DNA of 16,288 nt from Russula earlei. Taxonomy: Eukaryota; Basidiomycota; Agaricomycetes; Russulales; Russulaceae. The stretch covers positions 1 to 16,288 of the forward strand of contig JAGFNK010001024.1 of NCBI GenBank assembly GCA_025769875.1, in the 5' to 3' direction. Below the pieces are notes generated by a model. The model ran no database searches. It was given only the letters and a program-made list of their open reading frames with translations, and was not told where the DNA came from. Positions 1 through 8,008 of this stretch are shown in pieces. Positions within the stretch are counted from its first letter, which is position 1, and each line of letters begins with the position of its first letter. Both the position numbers and the translations under genes were made by a program.

Positions 1-119
1 CATAGATCTTGCGCACGGTTCCAAAAAAGTAAGAACCATCCTTGTAACACTTCAATAAAGATCAAATAAAGTGTTGTCTTTATCTTAAAAAGTGCCTCAA
101 GAATACACCTTAGAGAAGA
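1..119. other. Unassigned left edge with two AATAAA motifs
   Basis: No coding pattern is clear here. Two AATAAA hexamers lie at 54-59 and 65-70, each followed by G. They could be polyadenylation signals in the end of a 5' LTR of element 1, but no LTR terminus (TG...CA) or primer binding site could be placed, so this remains a guess. Confidence 0.25.
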
Positions 120-2136
120 AGAGGAAGAAGACACTATCACCAGACATGTCTTAAGCCTAACTCATTATCGAACTTGGGTCTCCACTGCATTCCCTGTTGC
201 CACTCTAACCAACCTACACGATGTACCAGGAATAGAACCACCCCATGAAGACTTCCCTCACCTAGTCGTCAAAGAATTCCTTGAAGTCTTACCATTTGGA
301 CAACTCCTAAGCCACAAAAACACATTATATCTTGAGACCCTTAGTTGACTCGGCCCCAGCACAACAACAACTATTATATAGGCATCTTGCTCAAGCAAAA
401 AACATCCAAGGACAACCAGTTGATTACCAGTCCCTATGCTCCAGTGAATTGAACCTTTGGACCAGGATCATCCAACCACGTCACCATCTCATTGTTAATT
501 CTTAAGGACAGGGTATTGCCTATTTTACCTAGCCTGGACATATATCAGTTACTATGTCTCACTGTCCAGTTCTACCACCTTCACCTCAACAGAATACAAA
601 TGGAAAACCAATCTTATGTCCAACTTGCTATTGTACCAGGAATACAAACAGCTTTGATTTGGAAACTAACTCTTGGTTATACAATGCAGATTACAACCAA
701 CCTTGGGCAATTACCAGCCCAGATGCCTCATATACTGGTCCTCCTGTGTACTACTCAGTCCCAGCAATCCTTGAAGTCTCTAGTCTTGCCCCTCAACCCC
801 TCTCACCAATCCAAACCACTGTCCCAGTCAGCCAAGAACGTTGGTCTGCCAGTACAGAAGACACTGAGTCAAATCTGTGGACAACAAGGTGTAACTGCAA
901 AACAGAGTATTGCATGTGCAACTTTTGACCGATACACCTCCTACTCCTAATGGAATTACCTTGTGGATGCCAGGCATTACCACCTCCATTTCAGTAATTC
1001 TGGCTCCCTGACACAGAAGACACACATGTCCCAACAAGCCCCTTCTAGAGAAACAGTACCCAACACAAGAGGATTCCTTGTTCAAAGACCATTACCTCCT
1101 ACTCCCCCTGACACCTACGTACCCTTATTTACCAGCTGTATCCCTACACCTGTTGTACCTCCCCAACCCTTTGCATCACCTTTCATCAATCCCCTGACAG
1201 TATTGACATTAGAAATACTGAGCTACACTCCTATCTACCAGAACAATCTTTCTTAGCCCTAAACCTACCATGTGATCAAAGAGGGAACTACTTGAATTCA
1301 AAAACTATTGTATGCAAGCTTGGCATCTAAGAATGACACACTTTGTAGTGTATCAACATCTCATCAGAGAGGTAAACAACTTGCTATCTCACCAGCAGAA
1401 TTCGAAGGATACTTGTGGAAGACCTGAGTAGTCTTAACACAAAGAAAGTAGCATCACTGAAGAATACTCCTGAATCCACTTAAGAAAACACCAAGGAAGA
1501 CCCGACACCATTCAACTGAAACCAGCTTACACCATCATGTATCCTTGAAACAACAGTCATTGGACTAAACCATCGTCTAAATTTATGAGCACTAGAAGAG
1601 ACATTACTGACAAGGAAGAAAATCTAATTCCACTCTTATTTGAAAACCTCAGCTACAACCTCCAAGACTACTGTTACCAAGGGAAGTTTGCAGGTGCATC
1701 TATTATCAATCACGGAAATCTTTCAGAAACTTGATTATATGAAGATGACAACGACAAAGTTACCACTGCTCAACTTAAAGCAGCAGCCCCAGGAGCAGAA
1801 AACATTCAAGAATTCAATCCCTATAACTATACAGGCCTCTTCCTAGACAAATCAGTTAAGTGGAGCCGATCTAGAAGACACTGAATTTACTACAACAACC
1901 GAGAAGTCGACTTTACTGCCAGAACAACACAAGAGGTTACTGCCATCCTAGGAACTGCACCAAGCACTCGAAGTGCTACTCCAGGACCCTCCACCTGACG
2001 AAGTGTTCAACAACCCACTCCTCATACAGTTAGCAATGCACCACAAACAATCCCTCAAGCACTCACTCCAACTAGAATCCAACTACAAGGCTCAGCCCCA
2101 CCTATTGTCATTGCTGCACCAACTCAGAATCCCACC
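120..2136 (+). pseudogene. Degenerate Gag-like N-terminal region upstream of the capsid domain
   Basis: This long stretch reads like protein in pieces on the + strand but is broken by frame changes and stops. Readable blocks include a Pro/Thr/Tyr-rich part (about 554-925 and 963-1253), a helical-looking part (about 1280-1430), and a block at about 1570-2136 that is in the same frame as the capsid start at 2137. The last block carries three in-frame TGA codons (1732-1734, 1882-1884, 1996-1998). Just before the capsid it reads LGTAPSTRSATPGPST and then a Pro/Gln/Thr-rich linker, as I recall from related basidiomycete Gag proteins. The native Gag therefore probably started well upstream of the ATG at 2137. 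Frames before about 1570 are uncertain, and the first part could be something other than Gag. Confidence 0.5.
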
Positions 2137-2725
2137 ATGTCAGCTAATCCATGCCTTGTAGGAACTGCACCAGAACCCTTTGATGGAAAGGCTGATAATG
2201 CAGAAGCCTTTTGGGCAGCCTTAGCCAATTATTACTATATCAATGGCAACTCCTTTACAGATGAAAGCAAGAAAGTTGCTGCTGCACTAACCCACTTTAA
2301 AGTAGGGACACCTGCCGGAGCATGGAGCATGGGCTAGAGAACAGACCACTAAAGCTATGGCTTGTACAATAGCAGACTATGGATCATGGGACGACTTCAA
2401 GAAAGCCTTTGCCAACCACTTTATCCCTGCAGAAGCAGAATTGGCCTCCACTAATACCATGCACACCTATTATCAGGGAAAATTACCATTTAATGAATGG
2501 TATCAGAAATGGTCACACCATGCATCACAAGCTACCACCAATGAGAAAATAAAGATGTACACATTCAGGAAGAACATTAACCCAGCCCTACATCAGAAGA
2601 TATTGGGAATCACACCAACACCAACTACACTTGCAGCCCTTGTCAAAGCAGCGAGAGAATTCAACAACCTATTCCACCTGTACAATTCCATGGCCTTTCA
2701 AGGAGGACAATCTGTGCATGCCTGA
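2137..2725 (+). pseudogene. gag: Gag capsid domain (retrotransposon gag), frameshifted
   Basis: Gag forms the cytoplasmic virus-like particle. The ATG opens MSANPCLVGTAPEPFDG, followed by the AEAFWAALANYY and AALTHFKVGTPAGAW blocks typical of this chromovirus Gag. A one-base gain around 2327-2333 shifts the frame by +1. The rest then reads WDDFKKAFANHFIP, FNEWYQKW and MYTFRKNINPALHQKILG, matching the second half of the capsid family. The block ends at a TGA (2723-2725), but the same frame continues into the zinc knuckle, so this stop looks like decay and not the native end. The upstream region joins in the same frame, so the ATG at 2137 may be internal. Confidence 0.85.
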
Positions 2726-3100
2726 GGATTAAACACTCAAGGATCAGAAAATCCACTAGAAATTAACTTATACCAAGGAGAACCTAATGAACAACCCTGG
2801 GAATCCAGAAGTGAAAGGAAACCCCTCACAGATGCAGAGAAAGAGTTTTGATGCAAGAATAACCTCTGTTATTACTGTGGAAAGAAGAACCACATGGCAA
2901 ACCAATGTAGAGCAAAGAAAGCAGCCCAAGGACGTCAAAGACAAGGTTCCTGTCCCCAAACAGTCAGAGCTACTACTATCCAGGATGAAAACATCGAACC
3001 TGCACAAGAAGAACCTGTTCCTGTCGCATCTTTGACAACTTGGAGGGAAACACTTGTGGACTCGATCCTGTGCCCAAGATCTGCTCCTATGGATTTTTAA
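2726..3100 (+). pseudogene. gag: Gag nucleocapsid with one CCHC zinc knuckle
   Basis: This continues the capsid frame after the TGA at 2723-2725. A linker ending LTDAEKEF is followed by a second TGA (2849-2851) and then the knuckle CYYCGKKNHMANQC at 2867-2908, a perfect CX2CX4HX4C that would bind genomic RNA during packaging. A Gln/Glu-rich tail follows, ending in TAA at 3098-3100. Related proteins have Arg before the knuckle where the TGA stands, so that stop is probably a decayed CGA codon. Confidence 0.8.
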
Positions 3101-3195
3101 TTGGGCCCCCTTCTGCACCGAGAAGGGACATGGTCCAAATCAGTATGATATGAAGAGAAATCAATTATCCCAAAGTTTTTACCAAGAATATTCAC

Positions 3196-3640
3196 TCCCC
3201 ATCCATTGCTTTAAAAGTTACTCTTGTGGGGAAGACAAGCGGCAAAGAAATCAGTGCAAGAGCGCTACTTGACAGTGGGGCAGAAGGAATGATAATTCAC
3301 AAATGATTTGCACAAAGACACCACCTGCACCTCCGAACCATGACCAAACCCTTGCCAGCACAAAATGTGGATGGAACACAAAATGCCAATGGACTGATAC
3401 GTTTTAGCACTATCCAAAGACTTCGCATTCAAGTGCACACAGGTGCTACCCATGATGAACAGGCAGAATTCCTCATCACTAACATTGGAGATCATGACAT
3501 TATCCTAGGAACAGACTGGTTACGACACCATAACCCAGATATTGATTGGGCAAACAATACAATCATGCTGAAGAATTGCCCCCAAACCTGCCTTACCACA
3601 CATCCAAGTATAACCATTGCATCTGCATCTGGAACACAGA
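3196..3640 (+). pseudogene. pol: Retropepsin-type aspartic protease, partial
   Basis: The frame from about 3196 reads SIALKVTLVGKTSGKEI and then the active site ALLDSGAEGMII, with the catalytic Asp at 3271-3273. A TGA at 3304-3306 interrupts it, after which the same frame gives NVDGTQNANG and the C-terminal signature IILGTDWLRHHNPDIDW. Both hallmark parts of a retropepsin (DSG and ILG) are therefore present. The enzyme would cut the Gag-Pol polyprotein. The stretch 3101-3195 between nucleocapsid and protease is scrambled across frames. Past about 3640 the sequence jumps to RT, so the linker between protease and RT is missing. Confidence 0.8.
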
Positions 3641-3670
3641 ATTACCAAATACAAGCACTTACTTTCCCCT

Positions 3671-4220
3671 TTAATCCCAGAAGTGATACATGCACTTGCT
3701 GGGAAGGAATTGTTTACCAAATTCGATGTTAGATGGACATAAGGATCAAGAAAGGAGATGAATGGAAAGCCACCTTCAAAACAAGAGATGGACTGTTTGA
3801 ACCAACAGTAATGTTCTTCGGCCTAACAAATTCATCAGCAACCTTTCAAACTATGATGGATGACATTTTTCAAGAAGAACTCACCCAGGGATGGCTAAAG
3901 ATTTATATATGGATGACATCATCATCGCCACAGAAAATGATGAAACAAAACATAAAGACAAAGTAAAGCACATCTTGGCTAAACTCAAAAGGCATGATCT
4001 CTATCTCAAACCCGAGAAATGCCAATTTCCCAAGAAAAGAGTAAAATACCTTGGAGTCATCATCGGCAATGGAAAGGTAGAGATGGATCCCATAAAAGTA
4101 AAAGGAATCAGTGAGTGGCCTATCCCTCTCTCATTGAAAGAAGTGAGAAGCTTCCTAGGGTTCTGTAATTTTTACAGAAACTTCATCCCTAACTTCTCCT
4201 TTAAAGCACGACCACTTTGA
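3671..4220 (+). pseudogene. pol: Reverse transcriptase, N-terminal part deleted, frameshifted
   Basis: RT copies element RNA into cDNA inside the particle. The remnant starts at LIPEVIHALAGKELFTKFDVRW (motif A, catalytic Asp in FDVR), loses a few bases near 3731, and continues IRIKKGDEWKATFKT, PTVMFFGLTNSSATFQ (Ser where Pro is usual) and DDIFQEEL. Two extra bases in a TATATA run at about 3904-3910 shift the frame just before YMDD (3906-3917). The thumb follows with [23 protein letters not shown] and [14 protein letters not shown]. The finger segment that normally precedes LIPEVI (over 100 residues) is missing. Another small indel near 4217 leads into RNase H. Confidence 0.85.
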
Positions 4221-4221
4221 C

Positions 4222-4769
4222 TTGACCAAAAAGAACAGACAATGGTCCTGGGGAGAAAAAGAACAAAAAGCTTTCGATGAACTCAAAGACACCTGCACCA
4301 AATATCCAGCACTCTATACCCCAGATTGGACAAGACAATTCATTCTGGATACAGATGCATCCAGATTCACCTTAGGGGTCGTTATTCTCAAAAATACGAT
4401 GATGGCTTACACCCAATAGCATTCTACTCTAGAACACTACTAGATGCTGAAAGAAACTATAACACCCACAATAAAGAACTAGTGGCAGTCATCTTCGGTC
4501 TAAAAAGTGGACGCTCATTCTTTCTAGGAGCTAAAGAACCAGTAATCATCAGAACAGACCACAAGAACTTGACATATTTTAAAGAACCACAAAAACTAAC
4601 AGCCCTACAAACCAGATCGATGCAATATATGCAAGATTTCAACATAACTATGGAACATGTCCCAGGACACACACACACTATTGCCAATACACTTTCTTGT
4701 TGTAAAGACCTTAACAAGGGGATAGAAGAACAAAAAATCACACTACTCACTCCTGAAAGTTTCTTATGA
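4222..4769 (+). pseudogene. pol: Ribonuclease H domain
   Basis: RNase H degrades the RNA strand after minus-strand synthesis and makes the polypurine primer. The sequence reads TKKNRQWSWGEKEQKAFDELK, then FILDTDAS (first Asp). A frame change at about 4383-4390 leads to HPIAFYSRTLLDAERNY, NTHNKELVAV (Glu) and IIRTDHKNLTYF (Asp). The last acidic position, normally ADALSR, reads ANTLSC, so the Asp is Asn. The domain ends in TGA at 4767-4769. A 20-base stretch near its end (4705-4724) is identical to sequence at the 3' polypurine tract and is listed separately. Confidence 0.85.
4705..4724 (+). repeat. 20-base copy of the 3' polypurine-tract sequence inside pol
   Basis: These 20 bases are identical to 7451-7470, which ends one base before the putative 3' LTR. 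They contain AACAAGGGGATA. In pol they encode KDLNKG at the end of RNase H. The position suggests a central polypurine tract or a chance duplication. Confidence 0.55.
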
Positions 4770-4933
4770 AAACCTACTTGCCAGACAAAATTGACATACA
4801 ATGAGAAATCCTTAAACAATTCCATGATTCTCCCACACCCTGTAACAAAACCATTGATGGAACAGGTGTTGCACAGAAGTATCTGAAACACCTTGTGCCC
4901 TGGTTCAGAGTTCCAAAATGAATCATATCTGAC
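4770..4933 (+). pseudogene. pol: Integrase N-terminal remnant, left of the solo LTR
   Basis: In one frame (with TGA at 4802-4804 and 4919-4921) the sequence reads EILKQFHDSPTP, the start of the HHCC zinc-binding domain, then jumps near 4837 to NKTIDGTGVAQKYLKHLVPW and IISD. Everything between is missing in this copy: the rest of the zinc finger, its CX2C pair and the first catalytic Asp. The second catalytic Asp (IISD, 4931-4933) remains. The TGA before IISD stands where related integrases have Arg or Lys. Confidence 0.75.
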
Positions 4934-4938
4934 AGAGA
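4934..4938. repeat. Target-site duplication AGAGA, left copy (LTR C)
   Basis: AGAGA directly precedes TGTTGAACC and is repeated at 5324-5328 directly after the LTR terminus GCAACA. Confidence 0.85.
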
Positions 4939-5323
4939 TGTTGAACCGGAACCCAAATGGATCAAAGAAGGCGAAGACCTTCATACAAGGTTCAAGATCC
5001 GCTCATAGATGTTACATGTTAGATAGAACTTTAGTATATGTGCTTATGGCAATAGGGTTACGCATAGTACGCTATCTATCACAAGATGCAGCCTTATGCT
5101 GCGTCTAGAACGTTTCCACATCACGCATCACTTAATGCGCGATATAGTGGACACCTGTAGTCACCTCTTTTGGACTTAGGAACAGCCCTGGGTCATAGAG
5201 GTATAAATACCATACTTGTAGATGAGTATACACATCGCTCTACACCCCAATATCACTTGAGCATTAGCACAACCTCTAAGGTGGGTTGCTTGGCCTGTTA
5301 GCTGCACTCTATGCTGTGCAACA
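4939..5323 (+). mobile_element. Solo LTR C (385 bp) inserted in the integrase
   Basis: The insert begins TGTTGAACC and ends TGTGCAACA, so its ends are the inverted TGTT/AACA pair of an LTR. It is flanked by the 5-bp duplication AGAGA. A TATA box (TATAAATA, 5202-5209) and the region after it suggest + orientation. The 385-bp insert plus one 5-bp duplication is 390 bases, so the integrase frame is the same on both sides: IISDRD on the left, and a proline codon, a TGA and FTSNF on the right. No internal coding region is present, so this is a solo LTR left by LTR-LTR recombination. I count about 11 CpG by hand, far more than in the surrounding element. It could be Ty1/copia or Ty3/gypsy. Confidence 0.88.
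5202..5209 (+). promoter_or_regulatory. TATA box of LTR C
   Basis: TATAAATA lies about 264 bases into the LTR, with about 115 bases to its 3' end, a normal position for an LTR promoter. Confidence 0.5.
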
Positions 5324-5328
5324 AGAGA
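5324..5328. repeat. Target-site duplication AGAGA, right copy (LTR C)
   Basis: This copy directly follows the LTR terminus GCAACA and matches 4934-4938. Confidence 0.85.
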
Positions 5329-5760
5329 CCCTTGATTTACATCCAACTTCTCTCTAAAACCTTATGTAAAAACCTCAGGATCAAACAAAACATATCCTCA
5401 ACATTCCACCCCCAAACAAATGGACAAACAGAAAGGATGAATGCCTGGATAGAACAATACTTACAACTCTGGACTGGACAACGACAACATAGTTGGTCTA
5501 AGATACTCCCTATTGCCAAATTTACACACAATTCCTGGAAACATGAAGTAACATGACGATCACCTCACAAACTCCTCATGGGATTCAAACCCCAAGTTGA
5601 CATCAACCTTATTGATGATAACATCCCAGCCAGTACCAACAGACTTCTAGAACTAGAAGATTCCAGAAAGGATGCACAACAACTTCCAGAACGAAAACAA
5701 CAACCCAAAGGTCCAGACAAACCGGAAATGAAAGAAGGAACCTTAGTCTGGCTAGAAGCA
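5329..5760 (+). pseudogene. pol: Integrase catalytic core C-terminal half, right of the solo LTR
   Basis: Integrase inserts the cDNA into host DNA. After the duplication the frame gives proline, TGA (5333-5335) and FTSNF; the TGA stands where RF is expected, so it is a likely CGA-to-TGA change. A shift near 5350 leads to TLCKNLRIKQNISSTFHPQT and NGQTERMN, with the catalytic Glu at 5431-5433. The C-terminal helices then read WSKILPIAKFTHNSWKHEVT, a TGA (5554-5556), RSPHKLLMGFKPQVDINLI, a Glu/Gln/Lys-rich linker and VWLEAK. This matches the chromovirus integrase up to its C-terminal module. Confidence 0.85.
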
Positions 5761-6127
5761 AAAACTTGAAAACATGAGGGGCTCGCAAACTCCTGCCCAA
5801 GTGATATCATATGGACCATTCCAAATCAAGAATAAAATCTCCAAAGTCACCTATCAGCTAGAACTCCCCCCTTCCATGAAAATACACAATGTTTTCCATA
5901 CAAACCTCCTCCTACCATATATAGAGATGGAAGAATATGGCACCCCTTTTACACGACCTCCCCCAACAATTGAGGGTGAAGAAGAATATGAAATCAAAGC
6001 CATTCTAGATGTGAGAAGATTTGGAAGGACATGTAAGATTCAATACCTTGTGCATTGGAAAGGATATCTGTCAGCAGATAACTCATGGGTCGACCACCAT
6101 AACCTCAATGCACCTGATCTATTATGA
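5761..6127 (+). pseudogene. pol: Integrase C-terminus: GPY/F module and chromodomain
   Basis: The first part reads KNLKT, TGA (5775-5777), GARKLLPK, TGA (5802-5804), then after a shift YGPFQIKNKISKVTYQLELP (GPY/F module) and KIHNVFHTNLLLPYIEMEE. The TGA after LLPK stands where Arg is usual (PKRYGPF). The chromodomain occupies 5984-6124: EYEIKAILDVRR, then YLVHWKGYLSADNSWVD and LNAPDLL. The first Tyr and the Trp of VHWKGY are the expected aromatic-cage residues. Chromodomains guide chromovirus integration to modified histones. The TGA at 6125-6127 is followed in frame by EYY, as in intact relatives, so it is not the native end. Confidence 0.88.
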
Positions 6128-6218
6128 GAATACTACTCCACCACAGCTGGACGACCAAATGTATAAAAAGACACTACAAGAACCTCAAACTTCCTGTCAA
6201 ACTCTCCGTCAAGAGAAA

Positions 6219-7451
6219 ATGTCCTCTCTCACTTCTTCACCCACTTCCACTGCTACTCTCATACCTCTTCCCCCTTCAAGAGAAGCCTCCCCTCTCCCCA
6301 CTGACATTGTCAATCTTAGGATCCAAGCCAGACAAGCAGCCAGACACACTGTGATGATCGTCAAGGCAGCCAAACTCTGGTCTATGCCCCTTCCCACCAT
6401 CATTCACAGTTTCACAAATCAATCTCCTTCATGTGGAGCTACCTCTCACATCAGAACCCCCAGTCCTGCTCCCAGCCAACCTATCACCACCTCACCCAAA
6501 CCTCTTCCTATACCACCTCAAACTGACACTCCCCCTCTCCAATATCCTCCCCCAATTAACAATGTCATATTAGATGCAAACCGTATTGCTCCCCCACAAC
6601 CAGTCATAGAGGAGATCCCCCCTGCCTACACACCACCAAATTGCCCTATGCCCATACTAACTGACACTGAAGTAATGGGAGAAGACTGGACACAGGACAA
6701 CCCCCAATTCCAAGACATCCTCATCCCTGACCCAGGGAACAAAGATGACACCACCGCTCCTCGCTTCACCATGTATGACCTTGACTCCCTATACCCTACC
6801 ATCTTCGCCACATATGGACCAGGATGCCCCATTCATCTGTCTCACATCCACGCTCATGCAGACCCCTACCCCCATCCTCTCCTCACCAAAAAGGATGCAT
6901 AGAACTTCCAAGAAACCCTCAGACACAGTAAAGCCATCAACAAAGCCTTACAACTCGAAGATAACCTGACTCTCACCATAGAGGTATACCATTACCAACA
7001 CATGATCAAAAAGGTTCAAGATTATGCTAAGATATTAGCAGACATGCGCGGGATCTTTCACAACTTTGTATGAGAGCTGAGAGATTCTGAGATGCACTTG
7101 GCTCAAGCGAATGCAGTCAAGAGAACTGAACCCCGCATCCTTTTCCAAACCTTTTCCCAACTCACCCATCCAGAGTTGAACAACGCCAGAGAAGCCATCA
7201 TGGACCCTTGGTACCAATTTGCCCCCCATATCAATGACATCTGTCTGTGGTGTAAGGACCCACACCACAACACACATGAATGTTTGCAAATAGCAACCTG
7301 CATCCTTCGCAACTGTAAAGGACATCTCATGGAACAATGTAGGTTTCCCCACCATTGATGCAAACCTGACCATCAATGTTGGGTCTTAAAGGACCAAATC
7401 CATTTCCACACCCATGCCTGTTCTTTGACTGTATGCCCATATATGGGCTGA
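6219..7451 (+). pseudogene. Third ORF of element 1: Pro-rich, helical, CCHC zinc-knuckle protein
   Basis: A single frame runs from ATG 6219 to TGA 7449-7451, about 410 codons, interrupted only by TAG (6900-6902), TGA (7071-7073) and TGA (7356-7358), with no frameshift. The first third is rich in Ser, Thr and Pro. The middle (about 6900-7150) looks helical (KALQLEDN, HMIKKVQDYAKILADM, ELRDSEMHLAQANAVKR). The end has zinc-binding motifs: CLWCKDPHHNTHEC (CX2CX4HX4C, 7242-7283), CILRNCKGHLMEQC (7299-7340), then further Cys/His pairs. It lies after pol, where retroviruses carry env, but shows no signal peptide or membrane segment. A nucleic-acid-binding role is inferred from the knuckles. Element 2 has a gene of the same layout in the same place. 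Confidence 0.7.
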
Positions 7452-7455
7452 AGAC

Positions 7456-7471
7456 CTTAACAAGGGGATAA
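7456..7471 (+). promoter_or_regulatory. Polypurine tract of element 1
   Basis: CTTAACAAGGGGATAA ends directly at the LTR start TGTCACAAG. The purine-rich run would survive RNase H and prime plus-strand synthesis. Element 2 has a matching GGGG-TAA tract before its LTR. Confidence 0.6.
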
Positions 7472-7649
7472 TGTCACAAGAACTGGCTATTCAGAATGGA
7501 CCAGCAACCAGGACAGCCCTACTCAGACATACCATCATTGTTAAGGCTCCAAAGTGCCTTAAATAAGATCAATGGTCACGTCTATGAACGCGTCCTACCA
7601 ATGCAGATATGCTTGAGTCAAGCAAGCAATACTTGTGGAGGGGAAGGAG
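7472..7649 (+). mobile_element. 5' portion of the 3' LTR of element 1
   Basis: The LTR starts TGTCACAAGAAC directly after the polypurine tract. Only about 178 bases are seen before the likely inner end of the LTR of element 2 at 7650. A weak TATA-like TTAAATAAG occurs at about 7559-7567. No LTR end can be placed, so the remainder may lie beyond the far end of element 2 or may be lost. One frame stays open across the LTR start for about 40 codons, which leaves the boundary uncertain. Confidence 0.55.
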
Positions 7650-7735
7650 TGTTAGATCCTTCTGGAGTATGGCAACAAGATGAGAGGGGCTCTGCAGATG
7701 GGGTAGGAGTCAACTGTTTGGGATTGGCAAACTAA

Positions 7736-7754
7736 GTTGAGCTTAGGGCTCAAC
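7736..7754. repeat. Inverted repeat GTTGAGC/GCTCAAC
   Basis: Perfect 7-bp arms (7736-7742 and 7748-7754) flank a 5-base loop inside the LTR of element 2. Confidence 0.7.
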
Positions 7755-7825
7755 TGCTACAGACTGGGGGCCTTCATATAGCCCTACAGGGATAAGGTTC
7801 GTGCTACTGTAGTACTGGTTGGTGC

Positions 7826-8008
7826 TATAGAAGCAAAAGGCAGCTCATAGAAGCGAGGTTGCTTCTATGTAAACAATCTCAGTGCTGGAAGCATTAAGTG
7901 CTTCCCTAGTAGCAATCTTGGTGTCATAAGCACTTTCCTAATCAAGGAAGCGACGTACGTGGCAGTACAGGAACATCTGGAACAGAAGCAATGCTACTCA
8001 TTGCTTCT
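7826..8008. repeat. Cluster of GAAGC/GCTTC palindromes in the element 2 LTR
   Basis: Three perfect inverted repeats share the core GAAGC/GCTTC: CATAGAAGC with GCTTCTATG (7846-7854, 7861-7869), GGAAGCA with TGCTTCC (7887-7893, 7899-7905), and AGAAGCAATG with CATTGCTTCT (7984-7993, 7999-8008). Single TATAGAAGC (7826-7834) and GGAAGC (about 7947) copies lie between and before them. They could bind a dimeric factor or fold as RNA hairpins. No function is known to me. Confidence 0.75.

Larger units (their letters stand above)
1..7649 (+). mobile_element. Element 1: degenerate Ty3/gypsy chromovirus, 5' end outside the window
   Basis: Domains run in the gypsy order: Gag, CCHC knuckle, protease, RT, RNase H, integrase, GPY/F and chromodomain, followed by a third ORF, a polypurine tract and an LTR start. 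No 5' LTR or primer binding site is visible, so the element probably begins at or before the left edge. The copy is dead. It has about ten frame breaks, two internal deletions (RT N-terminal part; integrase zinc finger through first catalytic Asp), roughly fifteen in-frame TGA stops, and a solo LTR inside the integrase. The right boundary at 7649 is inferred from where the LTR of element 2 seems to begin. Confidence 0.85.

Noticed and set aside
1949..2172. Direct repeat TAGGAACTGCACCA (about 1949 and 2159) as a target-site duplication
   Set aside because: Both copies encode GTAP in Gag, with no LTR termini next to them; it looks like a repeated peptide motif.
1732..7451. TGA read as an amino acid (code change or readthrough)
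   Set aside because: The element also has frameshifts and deletions, and the TGAs fit decay of CGA codons; there is no sign of a recoding signal.
6219..7451. The third ORF as an envelope gene
   Set aside because: No signal peptide, no transmembrane segment and no furin-like site; zinc knuckles point to nucleic-acid binding instead.
7636..7660. A copia-like polypurine tract (GTGGAGGGGAAGGAG) followed by a + strand LTR starting TGTTAG
   Set aside because: The purine run does look like a tract, but no copia coding end precedes it, and TGTTA pairs well with the terminus of the - strand LTR at 8160. Kept as an alternative only.
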